Assembly (NCBI RefSeq): GCF_013408535.1
Contig: NZ_JACBZA010000001.1
Coordinates: forward strand, 2,936,850-3,000,849
DNA from: Actinopolymorpha cephalotaxi
GTDB taxonomy: Bacteria; Actinomycetota; Actinomycetes; Propionibacteriales; Actinopolymorphaceae
Reading direction: 5' to 3'
Length of the DNA stretch: 64,000 bases
Part shown: positions 11,001 through 19,467 of the stretch, piece by piece
Numbering within the stretch: position 1 is the first letter of the stretch
Layout: each line of letters opens with the position of its first letter
Program-made: the position numbers and the translations under genes
The notes under the pieces: model-generated
The model's database searches: none
The model's input: the letters and a program-made list of their open reading frames with translations, nothing else
What the model was told of the DNA's origin: nothing

Positions 11001-13205
11001 GCGGTACTCCTGTAGCCGTCCCTCGGAGTCGGCGACGGCGAGCCGCCACCAGCTGAGCACGGACGGGCCGCTCTGGCACAGGGTGCCCGGCGGCGTGCCG
11101 TGGGTCACCCAGACCGAACCACCGCCGCCGACCTTGCGCTCGTACAGCACACCGTTGGCGCCGACGCACCACACGCTGTCGAACGTCCCGGTCTGCGCCA
11201 GTCCCCCGCTCAGAGGACGGGAGTCCCACGCGCTGGTGGCGAGGCCGAATGCCCAGCCGATCGTGGTGCCCGGCGGTGTGCCGTGGGAGATCCAGCCCCA
11301 GCGTTCGCCGTCCCAGCCGCACTCGTAGAGGGCACCGTTGCCACCGGTCACGAACGCGTGCAGGTCGCGGATGCCCACCGGGTCCGAGTTGATGGCGGCG
11401 TCCGGCGGCCGGCCGTGGTCCACCCAGCCGACGTGCACGTCGTTCTCCACCCGCGACATCAGCCGGCCGTCGACTGTGACGACGAAGACTCGCCCGCCCA
11501 TCGGCGCGCCGACCCGGCTCAGCGGCGGCGAGTAGGCGCCCGGCTCGTCGCGCGGCAGCTGCGGATCCTGCTCCCACCACCGCGGCGTCAGGCGTTCCCC
11601 GCGCAGATGGTCGAACGTCTCGCTGTCGGAGAAGTCCTCGAACCCCAGCAGCCCCGGTGGCGTACGCAGCGCCGGAGTCGCGGTCACGTCCCGGCTGGCG
11701 AGCGCCTGCAGAGCGGTGGTCCCGAGGTCGCCGGACTCGCCGGACTTACGCCGGTCGACCGGACCGCCGGGGCGGCTGAGCCGACGGAATGCCGGCGACA
11801 CCGCGGCCTCGGCCTCCCGGTTGCCGGTCAGCTCGTCCCCGACGGTCGCGTCGCCGACCACGACGTCGTGCCGGGCGGGAGCGGCGACCTGAAGCAGGTG
11901 AGGGTCGTCCAGCCCATCGGCGGGGTTCGCGGTGACGCCCAGCCGACGCCGGTAGATGCTGTCACTGAGTTCGCGGGCCAGTTGTCCCTGGCGCAGTGCC
12001 TCGTTCGCCTGCCTGACCTCCGCCGCCTGGTCCCACGCCGCCGCTACGAGATCCTCCTGGTGGCGGCGGACGACCTCCGCACCGAGCGCGGCGGCGGCAC
12101 GGTGCCGTGGGTCGACGTTCAGGTCGCGCAGCCACAGGGGCGGCTCTCCGTCGCCGGGTACGCCAGAACGACCCGCCAGCTGGTCCCCGTAGCTCGGCGG
12201 GGAGAGCCGGTCCGGCGCGGTGGCCAGCACACGGTCGTACGCCGATTCGAACGCGCGCCGGGTGTTCTCGTCCCACGTCCGCGGCCGGGTGCCCACGGAT
12301 CGCAGCGGACCCTCGAAATCCACTACGCGGTGGGAATCGTCTGCGGGCAACTCCGGCAGCCCCGAACCCGCGGAGCCTGCGTCGAGTTCCCGCACACCGA
12401 TCTTCCCGGGTAGGGCGCGCGGCACGAGCCGCCCGACCAGCGACTCGAAGTCGCCGCGTTCGCCGGTGACGAACGTCCAGTGGTGGTACGCCGGAAGCGC
12501 CCAGCCCGCCTGCGCGGACACCGGCGGCCAGGCGGGGCGGAGTTCGGTAGCGTCGGGTCCCTCGACGGGTTCGCCGAGACCGGCGAGCCGGCCGGCCTCG
12601 AAGGCGGGCACCACCGCGGCGACATAGGCGACGTGGGAGTCGAGCCGCTTGGGGCACACCAGCCGGGACAGCGTTCGTTCCGGTGCTTCGGCGAGCAGGC
12701 CGTCGACGGTAGCGTCGTCCAGGTTCCCGTCGGTGACCACCTGCGCGTGCGCCCAGGCCCACGACTCCGACAGGTCGGGCAGGTCCTCCGGCGCGCAGAC
12801 GAGTCGCGGAAGTCCGCCGTTCGGGTCGGGTACGACGGTGGCGCGGTCGGCTTCGACCACGACCATCACCAGCCACGGACGCAGCCGTTCCTCGCCGGTA
12901 GGCGCGGCGGGGCTGAACATCCACGGCAGGTCCGGCCGGTCGAACTCCACCTGGGCGAACAGGTGCGGCTCGAACCCGTCGGTACCGGCCGGCGGGTCGG
13001 TCCGCAGTACCTGCCGCGGGTCGATGCCGGCGACGTCCCCCGGCCCGTAGAGCCGGGTCGGCACCTCCACCTCGGGCCGGTCGTTGATCCGGACCTTCAC
13101 CGTCACCGTTCCCCGCGCCGGTAGCGAGCCGATCAGCGGATCGGTACCCGAACCGCTGGCCCCGAGTCCCTCGCGTACCCACGATAGAAATGTCAGACCG
13201 CTCAT
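8058..13205 (-). CDS. Giant chimeric protein (1715 aa) with lectin-like propeller and FG-GAP/VCBS repeats
   Basis: 1715 aa, start overlapping the DUF6603 stop by ATGA. Residues 1-560 and 1260-1715 look like one scaffold: RLRPWLVMVVVE near residue 125 and EAFLVGANHELGRELLWREF near residue 1365 resemble an unnamed bacterial family. Between them lies a beta-rich insert. Residues about 565-870 repeat the pattern W-x-(D/S)-H-G-x-P-P, as in tachylectin/PLL-type lectin propellers. Residues about 950-1240 hold at least four FG-GAP/VCBS calcium-type loops, for example VADLDGNSGRPDL, LADLDGDGRQEL and VDDLNGDLRPEL. I infer that a carbohydrate- or surface-binding module has been placed in a structural protein. 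No signal peptide. Confidence 0.85.
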   Translation of the reverse strand: MSGLTFLSWVREGLGASGSGTDPLIGSLPARGTVTVKVRINDRPEVEVPTRLYGPGDVAGIDPRQVLRTDPPAGTDGFEPHLFAQVEFDRPDLPWMFSPAAPTGEERLRPWLVMVVVEADRATVVPDPNGGLPRLVCAPEDLPDLSESWAWAHAQVVTDGNLDDATVDGLLAEAPERTLSRLVCPKRLDSHVAYVAAVVPAFEAGRLAGLGEPVEGPDATELRPAWPPVSAQAGWALPAYHHWTFVTGERGDFESLVGRLVPRALPGKIGVRELDAGSAGSGLPELPADDSHRVVDFEGPLRSVGTRPRTWDENTRRAFESAYDRVLATAPDRLSPPSYGDQLAGRSGVPGDGEPPLWLRDLNVDPRHRAAAALGAEVVRRHQEDLVAAAWDQAAEVRQANEALRQGQLARELSDSIYRRRLGVTANPADGLDDPHLLQVAAPARHDVVVGDATVGDELTGNREAEAAVSPAFRRLSRPGGPVDRRKSGESGDLGTTALQALASRDVTATPALRTPPGLLGFEDFSDSETFDHLRGERLTPRWWEQDPQLPRDEPGAYSPPLSRVGAPMGGRVFVVTVDGRLMSRVENDVHVGWVDHGRPPDAAINSDPVGIRDLHAFVTGGNGALYECGWDGERWGWISHGTPPGTTIGWAFGLATSAWDSRPLSGGLAQTGTFDSVWCVGANGVLYERKVGGGGSVWVTHGTPPGTLCQSGPSVLSWWRLAVADSEGRLQEYRNSGNGWVWTSHGKPSTYVRVTGRIAEVGTYLAAMATDGKLYLTMRVILMGDLWLAQSPPQPAGALLGRAPDGSLLVKSTAQTVMALAAGGSWQTPSGPPPTDPAWGMQAVIAGADVYGVGQSRLVRLLRGGAPTWQDLGQPVFGGRGHPDATPSAHIRWRPRLGFMSNLVIGHVDNPGGVNPAYVRFGRDVGFDGEVRGGWELRPALPYRVGDPTQGFALAVADLDGNSGRPDLLQFWIEEIPGYGNFGKWRIGRNLDADGNPAYWTDERRMPTPMSTFYGSSGALSISYRVENGTATLADLDGDGRQELVVVYVSGAPADRRLYLRIGWRINPDSGAAEGGWSESVEVPWETRTAATAPPVVGMGVSVDDLNGDLRPELTVLLMEQVGGAVRASYRIGWQLNARGKVTGGWSPIKQIPGSFGASVAGAGIAVADVSGTAQPDLVVFHLENPEMDNRAYYRIGWDCNAAGDPARWGPATPIHAGGWFGWENQGGSIAIADLDNALLGQKREMATRFRTATLANLTAVHRAQEVAAADDEQALALGRIAGDVRQALVPDLTVTARVTSRLTGIDLADAELTDPLGQLLVPPRFGQPMSELLAELGQEHLLPGAGNVPLDTVTLLRANPAFVEAFLVGANHELGRELLWREFPTDRRATAFREFWDSRGADGTTGDTADIPPVAQWPGSAHLGQVATTGAGNGAVLLVRGEVVRRFPSLGLHARRALPPAVPGGPVRLGSERQEPAFQGMLEPDILFVGFPFTVEQARGGAGDPGWFFVFEEQPSAPRFGMDVPPDKDPGYGTAPATWRDLSWAAVAGDQQALDHLGHVPVLHAPFGMPERPLATDSEAPSVTWGHNSAHMAHIHLQQPVRVAYHATALLPPGVGDGWRITHVRRRTAGDPQTRIRAVAGRYPDGTWWRASVDEVVAAIARRERFYVEEPTGDPVDVVVSHTHLGRSYLRTRADGDAPNNLLSLPPIPADIS

Positions 13206-16200
13206 GCGTTCGCCCCCGTCATCTGTTCCTGCTGGGCGGCCCGGGCCCGGCGGCGGCCGGCCATCCGCGGGTCTTCCGCCCCGGTGCCGTCCGTCGTTGT
13301 TCTGCTCGCACCCGTGTCGTGGACGGCCAGCCGGCGCTTCGGCTCCGCGAAGCGGCCGCGTCCGGTCGTGCGGGTGCCGGCCCGGGCAGCCGGGCCCACA
13401 CCTACGCGAGCCAGCAGGGCTGTTCGCTCCCGGCGTGCGGCGACCGCTGACGAGCGGGCTGTTGCTGCCATCTCCGCCGGTGCCATCTCCGCCGGTGCCA
13501 TCTCTGCCGTGGCCGCGCGCAGTCCGTCCCGGTCGTTCGCCGACGCGACGGCCGGGCCCGACGCACCGACCACGACCTTCTCCTCGTACGCGGGCGGCGC
13601 CTCGATCAGGCCGCCGTGGTCCCGGTCGGTCAGGTCCGCGGTCACCGCCCGCCCGGCGTCGAAGAGCTGGAACGACGGTCGCGAGAGCTTCTCGTCGTCG
13701 CTCAGGTCGAGGAACTGCGCCACCGCGAAGTGCTCGGACCTACCCTCAGAATCCAGCGGCTCACCGTCGTCGATACGGACGCTCTCGATCCGCAGAGGCC
13801 GGTGGTCGGTCACCGGCGCTGCGCCGAACCGCTCCAGGGCCAGCCCAAGCGGTGCGACGCGCTGGGTGACCGAGAGGCCGCCGAGCGGGTGCGCCAGCAG
13901 CGTCCCGTCCGGGGCCGCCACCTGCCGCAAGGACACGACCGAACGACCCGCGCCAGGCAGCTGCGCCGTCCAGTTCCGGCTGTCCGCCAGCGCCGCCTCC
14001 ACTCGCCCGGCGACGTCGACGGGGGCGGATGCGACCGCCGGTGCGGGCTGCCCGAACCGCTGGTCGAAGGAGATCTCCCCGCTGAAGAAGAGGATCTCGA
14101 ACGTGGCCCGGCCACGCGCGTGCCACGGGCTCGGCCCGGACAGGGTGACGTCGACTCGGACCGCCATCAGGGTGGTGTCGCCCCGTTTGAGCGCGAGTGC
14201 GCCCCCCATGTCGGCGATGAAGCCGAACGGGTCCAGTTGTACCAGGGCGTCGAAGTACAGCATCCCCTCCACGCTGAAGCCGAGCGCGGCCGCGTAGAGC
14301 TCCAGCCGGGCGCCGAATTGCACAGTGTTCGAGGTGAGCGCGAGGTACGACTCCAGCCGGATCCGCGGGTTGTCGCCGGTCATCAGCGACAGCGTGAGCC
14401 GACGCAGGGCAGGGAAGCCGGGCGGTGGCTGGAAACGCGGGTTGAACCCGCCCGCCGACAGCGCGAACGTCGGCCGGTCGAGCCACCGGGCCCGCATCGC
14501 CATGTCGCCGCTCAACGCGAACGCCGCGATCCGCGAGTCGTACAACGTGGCGTCCACCGACGCCTCGCCACGGTCGAAGTCGATCAGCCCGAGGACGTCC
14601 ATGTTGATGACGACCACCGCGGCCTCTTCGGTGGGCAGCGCCATCCGCAGCCGCCCGAGGAGCGCGAGCCGGACGGGGCTGGGAAGCTCCAGCAGGAGCC
14701 CGATGTCGAGCGTGAGCAGGGTCGGCGTACCCCACCCGATCCGCGCCATCGGCCCGACCACGTGCCGGTTCGGCGTCGGCGGGAAGACCGTGCCGAGAGT
14801 GGCGACGATCTCGGTGGCTCGGGCCACCGGGTCGGCGGGAAACAGGACCGAGTCCAGCGCACCGGTGCGGATGCCCGCCCGTAGGACTTCCACAGCGACC
14901 GACCGGTTGATGCCGAGCAGGCCGCCGACACCGTTGAGGGTGAACCCGAAACCGAGCTGGATCGGCGTGAACTCCGCGGCGACGATGACGAGCAGCGAGA
15001 AGCCCTCCGACCCGTCGGGCATCCGGGTGGTGAGCAGTCCGACGGCCTTCAGACCGATGCCCTCCAGCTCCAACTGGAGCGCGCCGGCGTACTCCTCCTT
15101 CGCCGGGTCGAAGAAGAGGTAGCCGCCGCCGACGACCGGGCCCGCCTCGATCGCCAGGGCGATACCGGCTGGTGGCTTGAACGCGAGTGCGAGTTCTGCC
15201 GGCCCTAGGTTGCCGCCCCCCTCTGGAAAACGTAGGGACGCCTCCACGCCCGTGCGCTGCACAGCAGCGGTGATCGGCCCCAGCCGTACCCGGAACGTGC
15301 CGGCACCACTGACCGCGAACCCGTCCGGCGACGTCGGCAGCGCCAGCTCGAGTACGTCGACCTGCAACGGCCCGAGACTCAGGTGCACTGGGAGCGACAC
15401 GGCCAGCCCGCCGCCGTGTCCTCCGCTCCCGGCGCTGCCGGTGACCCGGAGGCCCTTGTCGGAGTTCCATCCCACGGTGACGTCGAAGGGAACCCGCATC
15501 CCCTTGTCAGGAAGTACTTTCGCGAGGAAGGAGTCGCCGTCCCCGGGTTCGACCACGAGCGCGGACGGCCCGGAGGACACCGCCACGTCGAACACCGTCG
15601 AGGTCGGGCCCGCGACCAGGGAGACGGACAGTCCGGCACCACCGATCTCGACCCGGGTACCTTTCTCCGCGGGCAGCGCGACGGCCGCCGAGACGCCGGT
15701 GCCGACCTCGCCACCATCGACCTGTCCGTAGGTGTTCGGCGTTCCCACCCTGGTGAGGCTGAACCGGACGAGGACCTCCGATTGACCGGACCCGTCGGCG
15801 AGGTGGGCACCCTCGGCGGAAACGACCAGGCCCGGCGCGAGCACTCCCACCTCCGCGACGAGATCCCAGGCGCCGACCTGCCAGCTACCCGACCAGGTGC
15901 CGAACGCCTCGATCGCGAGAGCCAGTCGGCCGAAGTCCTCGCCGGTCAGCACGAAGACGGCGCCGGCTCCCAGATCCCCGCCGGTGTAGGAGTCGGCAAC
16001 GGGCAGGATTTCCCCTTGGTGGTATGGGCTCACCGGCACCCCCACCCGGAGCATCCGGTGGGTCAGCGCACACTGGTCGGCCGGGAGTGCTGCGGCGAGT
16101 TCGCCGGCCAGGTCGTTCGCCGCGTCCAGTCCCAGCCCGCGCAGCCAGTCGGCGAGCATCGGCAGCAACAACCGCGCCATGTTGTCGAGCCGGGCGGTGA

Positions 16201-16786
16201 GGTCGGCCGACGCCGTGTCGTATCGATCGCGCAGTGCGCGCACCGGATCGCGGAGGAACGCCTCGAGCAGTGCGGTGTCGAGATGGCCGCGCGGGCCGGG
16301 TCCGCGGATCACCGTGCCACCGGAGGTGATGATCGGCGCCTCCGCGGCCGCCAGCCGCGCGGGAACGTAGAGTCCCGTCACCGCGAGCACGTCCGCGACA
16401 CGCGGGTGATGTTGGTCCAGCCAGGTCGAGACGAGATGGTTGAGCAGGTCGTCGCCGAACTTCTCCATCAGGTCGAGTGGCAGGCCCGCCGGGGGGCGCC
16501 AGTCCGCGGCCACGGCGCGGACCGCCTCGACAGTTCGGCCCACCACCGGAAGTGCCGAAGCGATGTCGGCGAGTTCGAACTCCGGCGCGGTCAGCAGCGC
16601 GAGCAACTCTTCCGCGGCGTCCGCCCCGGCCGCGAGCATCGCTTCGATCCTGGTGATCGGAAGCCCGGTCGCCGCGTCGAGGTCCCAACCGAGCCGCGCC
16701 GCGAGGCCGGTGACGTCGGTCGCGTCGGCGATCGGTGACACGAACAGCCGCAGCTCCCGCAGGAGTGGCGCCCAGTTCCCCGTCAT
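13202..16786 (-). CDS. DUF6603 domain protein (1194 aa), first gene of operon A
   Basis: I place the start at the ATG at 16786 (MTGNWAPLLREL) because the in-frame extension to 16969 is rich in Cys, Ser and Pro and reads like non-coding DNA. The core, about residues 560-910, carries the DUF6603 signature: FTLNGVGGLLGINRS, then long beta-strand-rich repeats with INMDVLGLIDFD, LSAGGFNPRF and FSGEISFDQRFG. Function of the domain is unknown; I expect an elongated beta solenoid or sheet. The N-terminal 500 residues are helical then beta-rich. Near the C-terminus there is a short tandem repeat AEMAP x3. No signal peptide. It overlaps the next gene by ATGA and heads the operon. Confidence 0.85.
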   Translation of the reverse strand: MTGNWAPLLRELRLFVSPIADATDVTGLAARLGWDLDAATGLPITRIEAMLAAGADAAEELLALLTAPEFELADIASALPVVGRTVEAVRAVAADWRPPAGLPLDLMEKFGDDLLNHLVSTWLDQHHPRVADVLAVTGLYVPARLAAAEAPIITSGGTVIRGPGPRGHLDTALLEAFLRDPVRALRDRYDTASADLTARLDNMARLLLPMLADWLRGLGLDAANDLAGELAAALPADQCALTHRMLRVGVPVSPYHQGEILPVADSYTGGDLGAGAVFVLTGEDFGRLALAIEAFGTWSGSWQVGAWDLVAEVGVLAPGLVVSAEGAHLADGSGQSEVLVRFSLTRVGTPNTYGQVDGGEVGTGVSAAVALPAEKGTRVEIGGAGLSVSLVAGPTSTVFDVAVSSGPSALVVEPGDGDSFLAKVLPDKGMRVPFDVTVGWNSDKGLRVTGSAGSGGHGGGLAVSLPVHLSLGPLQVDVLELALPTSPDGFAVSGAGTFRVRLGPITAAVQRTGVEASLRFPEGGGNLGPAELALAFKPPAGIALAIEAGPVVGGGYLFFDPAKEEYAGALQLELEGIGLKAVGLLTTRMPDGSEGFSLLVIVAAEFTPIQLGFGFTLNGVGGLLGINRSVAVEVLRAGIRTGALDSVLFPADPVARATEIVATLGTVFPPTPNRHVVGPMARIGWGTPTLLTLDIGLLLELPSPVRLALLGRLRMALPTEEAAVVVINMDVLGLIDFDRGEASVDATLYDSRIAAFALSGDMAMRARWLDRPTFALSAGGFNPRFQPPPGFPALRRLTLSLMTGDNPRIRLESYLALTSNTVQFGARLELYAAALGFSVEGMLYFDALVQLDPFGFIADMGGALALKRGDTTLMAVRVDVTLSGPSPWHARGRATFEILFFSGEISFDQRFGQPAPAVASAPVDVAGRVEAALADSRNWTAQLPGAGRSVVSLRQVAAPDGTLLAHPLGGLSVTQRVAPLGLALERFGAAPVTDHRPLRIESVRIDDGEPLDSEGRSEHFAVAQFLDLSDDEKLSRPSFQLFDAGRAVTADLTDRDHGGLIEAPPAYEEKVVVGASGPAVASANDRDGLRAATAEMAPAEMAPAEMAATARSSAVAARRERTALLARVGVGPAARAGTRTTGRGRFAEPKRRLAVHDTGASRTTTDGTGAEDPRMAGRRRARAAQQEQMTGANA
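13467..13511. repeat. 15-bp tandem repeat, three units, in the DUF6603 gene
   Basis: Two identical 15-bp units (gccatctccgccggt) and a third slightly changed one encode AEMAPAEMAPAEMA close to the C-terminus of the DUF6603 protein. The repeat is in frame, so copy-number changes would alter length only. Confidence 0.8.
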
Positions 16787-16937
16787 GAGCGCACCTGGTG
16801 AGCACCCGGTCGACGTCGGGAAGGGCCGTGGAGTCGGCAGCAGATGGGCACACGAGTACGCCGAGAGCAGTGCATGAGAATCCCCCAGTCGCGTCGCAGA
16901 AGCGACGTGCCCAAGAGATTTGCAGCAAGGTGACCCG

Positions 16938-16980
16938 CCGTCAAGATCAAATTTCGGAGCCCGCGTCAAACCACCGTCAA
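16938..16980 (-). promoter_or_regulatory. Candidate promoter/operator of operon A: triple TTGACG motif
   Basis: The 544-bp gap between the DUF6603 start (16786) and the small genes (17331) has no convincing gene. On the minus strand it holds TTGACGG, TTGACGC and TTGACGG within 43 bp, 150-195 bp before the DUF6603 start. TTGACG matches a sigma-70-type -35 hexamer, and AAATCT lies 17 bases after the last copy as a possible -10. Repetition may instead mean a regulator site. Motif evidence only. Confidence 0.3.
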
Positions 16981-17330
16981 ACGGCCAGGGGCTGGGAAAC
17001 GGGTGGGCGATCCCTTCTGTGCAAGGGATCCGACCGACCCTCGATGACGAGGCAGTTTGCGGATTCGCCGGACAAGATGATCAATCGTGAGTCATCATGT
17101 CCTGCGTTCGGCGTCAACCATCACTTGCAGGAGTCAGCCACGATGCGCGGTCCCGGTCGGTGGTACATCGGTGTTTGTCGTAGGCAGTGAACTGTCGGCG
17201 TCGCACCGCCTGACGCGGAGAGCGATCGCGGAGAACCTGATTTGTAGTACCCGTACAACCACGTGGCCGCCAACCCGCCGCGGTCGCGGTGCACACATGA
17301 CGGTGACAAGGGGACCGACTCAGCTGGCGG

Positions 17331-17546
17331 TTATGTCGCGCGGATCAACTGTCGAATCACAGGGACAACCTGGCATGTCGACCGGAAGGTGGTCGCCAAG
17401 GCCTGCATCATGCGGCCGTTGACGTCAAGCCGGAACCGCCGGTCCTCGGGTATCACCTCCACCTTGTAGCCATTGGTTACCGCACCGATGGCTGCCTGCA
17501 GGATCCCCACGTGGTGCACCTGGTCGTTGTCGAGGTGTTCGTACAT
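17331..17546 (-). CDS. Small hypothetical protein (71 aa)
   Basis: 71 aa with a strong ribosome site (GGAGAGGTGGTGAGG) before its ATG. It begins MYEHLDNDQVHHVGILQ and is predicted mostly helical with a short beta stretch (YKVEVIPEDRRFRLDV). It lies 35 bp after the 69-aa gene on the same strand and the two probably form a pair. Not recognised. It could be a nucleic-acid-associated or toxin-antitoxin-like small protein, but nothing in the sequence proves this. Confidence 0.6.
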   Translation of the reverse strand: MYEHLDNDQVHHVGILQAAIGAVTNGYKVEVIPEDRRFRLDVNGRMMQALATTFRSTCQVVPVIRQLIRAT

Positions 17547-17581
17547 CGTGCGGTCCTCACCACCTCTCCAGTGAGGATGGG

Positions 17582-17791
17582 CTATTTGATCAAGCTATAA
17601 GACCCATCGCTGTGCTGTTCGAAGTACGCCGTGTAGCCACCGGGATTGCCCCTCCTGTGCTTCGGGAGGAAGACGTTGTACGTCGGTTCCGCCCATCCTG
17701 GGCACGCCCGGCGCACATCCGCTGCCCTAAAGCGGTCCGGCAGAGCACCAGCAAGACGAGCGGCACGAATATCATCAACGAACCGACTCAC
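17582..17791 (-). CDS. Small hypothetical protein (69 aa), winged-helix-like
   Basis: 69 aa. The order 'LPDRFRAADVRRACPGW', 'TYNVFLPKHRRGNPGG', 'YTAYFEQHSDGSYSLI' gives two helices followed by beta strands, the layout of a small winged-helix domain of the type found as DNA-binding modules next to restriction or phage genes. It is upstream of the 71-aa gene and 59 bp downstream of the FG-GAP gene, so all three may be one transcript. Function not known. Confidence 0.6.
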   Translation of the reverse strand: MSRFVDDIRAARLAGALPDRFRAADVRRACPGWAEPTYNVFLPKHRRGNPGGYTAYFEQHSDGSYSLIK

Positions 17792-17850
17792 TGTCTTACC
17801 CTCCCACCAGTTCTCAACCGGCCTACGTCGTTACCTGCCGTTGAGCCGGG

Positions 17851-19467
17851 TCAGGGGCGGCCTGGGTTGTTGAGTGCGGCGCCGAAGGCGCCGTCTGGTT
17901 CGAGTGGTCCCTTGACCTCGTAGGTCCCGGCTGACCAGAAGGCGTTGAGTATCCCATCGCTGTTGGGACCGGCCAGCAGGTAGTGGAACGCGCCGGCATG
18001 TTGGACGCCCTTCAGTGTTTCGCCGGGTGCTCCGATGAGAAGTTCTGCGTGATCTGGGCCTCCGAGGTTCACGATGGCTAGGGAGGCGCCGAACTTGTCG
18101 CCGGTCTCTGCGGCTCCCAGCATTGTGGGAGTGTCCTGGCTGAGGAGTTCTTCTGCGTCGCCGGTGGCGCTGGGTCCGCCGGGTTGACCCCAGAACACCT
18201 GCGCCGCCCCGGCCGCCGTCACACCGCCGACACTGTCACCGGGGACACCGACAACTACGTCCTCGGCGGTCGCGAACGCGTTGAGGTGCCCTACTGCGAT
18301 GGTGGCGCCGAACTCGTCCCCGTCCTCGGCAGTTCCGGTCACGCCCGCGGTGTTCTGCGACCAGAACTCGTTCCCCACGGGCCCGATGCCTGTCGAGGAG
18401 CCGAACAGCACAGCGATGCCCCCGCTCCCGTTCTCCCCCGGGATCCCGACCACCAGATCATCACGCCCGTCCGGGGTGACAGCACCGGCACCGAGTGCGC
18501 TGCCGAAGCCGTCATTGGGTTCGGCAGCCCCGACGATGCCGGCGGTGTTCTGGGACCAGAACCTCGACCCGGCGCCGGTCAGCGCGGCACCGCGGCTGCC
18601 CGGTACGACGACCACACCGCCGGAGCTCGAGTTCTCCCCGGGGATACCGATCGCCAGGTCGTCGATCCCGTCACCGGCGAAGTCGCCCACCGTCAGGCTG
18701 GCACCGAACCGGTCCGACGCCTCCGAAGCTCCCGGGATGAGCGGCGACGACTGTGCCAGGCGCACCGCATGGGTTGGTCCGGCGTTCAGCCCGGCGGTGT
18801 TGCCGTAGACGATGAACACCGCACCCGCGGCGACACCGCTCTCCACATCACTGGGTGCGGCGATGGCCAGGTCGGTAATCCCGTCGTCATTGAGATCACC
18901 GATCGCCAACGCCGAACCGAAACGCTCCCCCACCGTGCGCGGACCGGGGATCGAGGCGGTTCCTTCCAGCAGCATCTTGTTCCCGGTGGTGACGAGAAGA
19001 CGTGCGTTGTCAGCACCGTAGAAGACGTTGACCGCACCAGCGTTGCCGTCCTCGCCAGGGACACCTACCGCGGCGTCGGCGCAGCGGTCACCGTTGAAAT
19101 CGCCGGTGACCACGGCCGCACCGAAACGGTCGTTCGGCTCAGACCCGCCGGCGACTCCGGGGGTGTCCTGGCTGATCCACTGGTCCTCGTACGTGCTCGC
19201 AGTGTCACCGGCATTGAGACCTTCTGGAGTGCCCGCGAAGACATGGATCGCACCCGCGGCGTGGTTCTCCCCCGATGCGCCCGCGACGAGGTCACCGTTG
19301 TCGGTATCGGGAGGAGCTCCGCCCCCGTTCATATCCTGGTTCGGCAAGGTGGGCGCACAAGTCGTCACAGCCGCGTCGGCTCTTCCTCCACTTGCGGCCG
19401 ACGATACTCCGCCGAACGTGATGCAGACGGCGAGGGCAACCAGCCCTACGGCAGGAAACGCACGCAT
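17851..19467 (-). CDS. Secreted FG-GAP repeat (integrin alpha-like) beta-propeller protein
   Basis: I choose the ATG at 19467 because GGAGGAG lies six bases before it; the protein is then 538 aa. Residues 1-30 are a signal peptide (MRAFPAVGLVALAVCITFGG, cleavage probably near AASGGRA). The rest is about seven FG-GAP blades, each with a phrase like DRFGASLTVGDFAGDG followed by DDLAIGIPGEN; the Asp-rich loops are expected to bind calcium as in integrin alpha propellers. The last blade is shortened (DGAFGAALNNPGRP). No anchor or enzyme domain follows, so it is probably secreted or cell-wall associated and binds a partner. Its 5' end is part of a segment copied at about 37.05 kb. Confidence 0.9.
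   Translation of the reverse strand: MRAFPAVGLVALAVCITFGGVSSAASGGRADAAVTTCAPTLPNQDMNGGGAPPDTDNGDLVAGASGENHAAGAIHVFAGTPEGLNAGDTASTYEDQWISQDTPGVAGGSEPNDRFGAAVVTGDFNGDRCADAAVGVPGEDGNAGAVNVFYGADNARLLVTTGNKMLLEGTASIPGPRTVGERFGSALAIGDLNDDGITDLAIAAPSDVESGVAAGAVFIVYGNTAGLNAGPTHAVRLAQSSPLIPGASEASDRFGASLTVGDFAGDGIDDLAIGIPGENSSSGGVVVVPGSRGAALTGAGSRFWSQNTAGIVGAAEPNDGFGSALGAGAVTPDGRDDLVVGIPGENGSGGIAVLFGSSTGIGPVGNEFWSQNTAGVTGTAEDGDEFGATIAVGHLNAFATAEDVVVGVPGDSVGGVTAAGAAQVFWGQPGGPSATGDAEELLSQDTPTMLGAAETGDKFGASLAIVNLGGPDHAELLIGAPGETLKGVQHAGAFHYLLAGPNSDGILNAFWSAGTYEVKGPLEPDGAFGAALNNPGRP

Noticed and set aside
16787-16969. Upstream extension of the DUF6603 gene
   Set aside because: The added residues are Cys/Ser/Pro-rich and unlike a conserved N-terminus; MTGNWAPLLREL is a more natural start.
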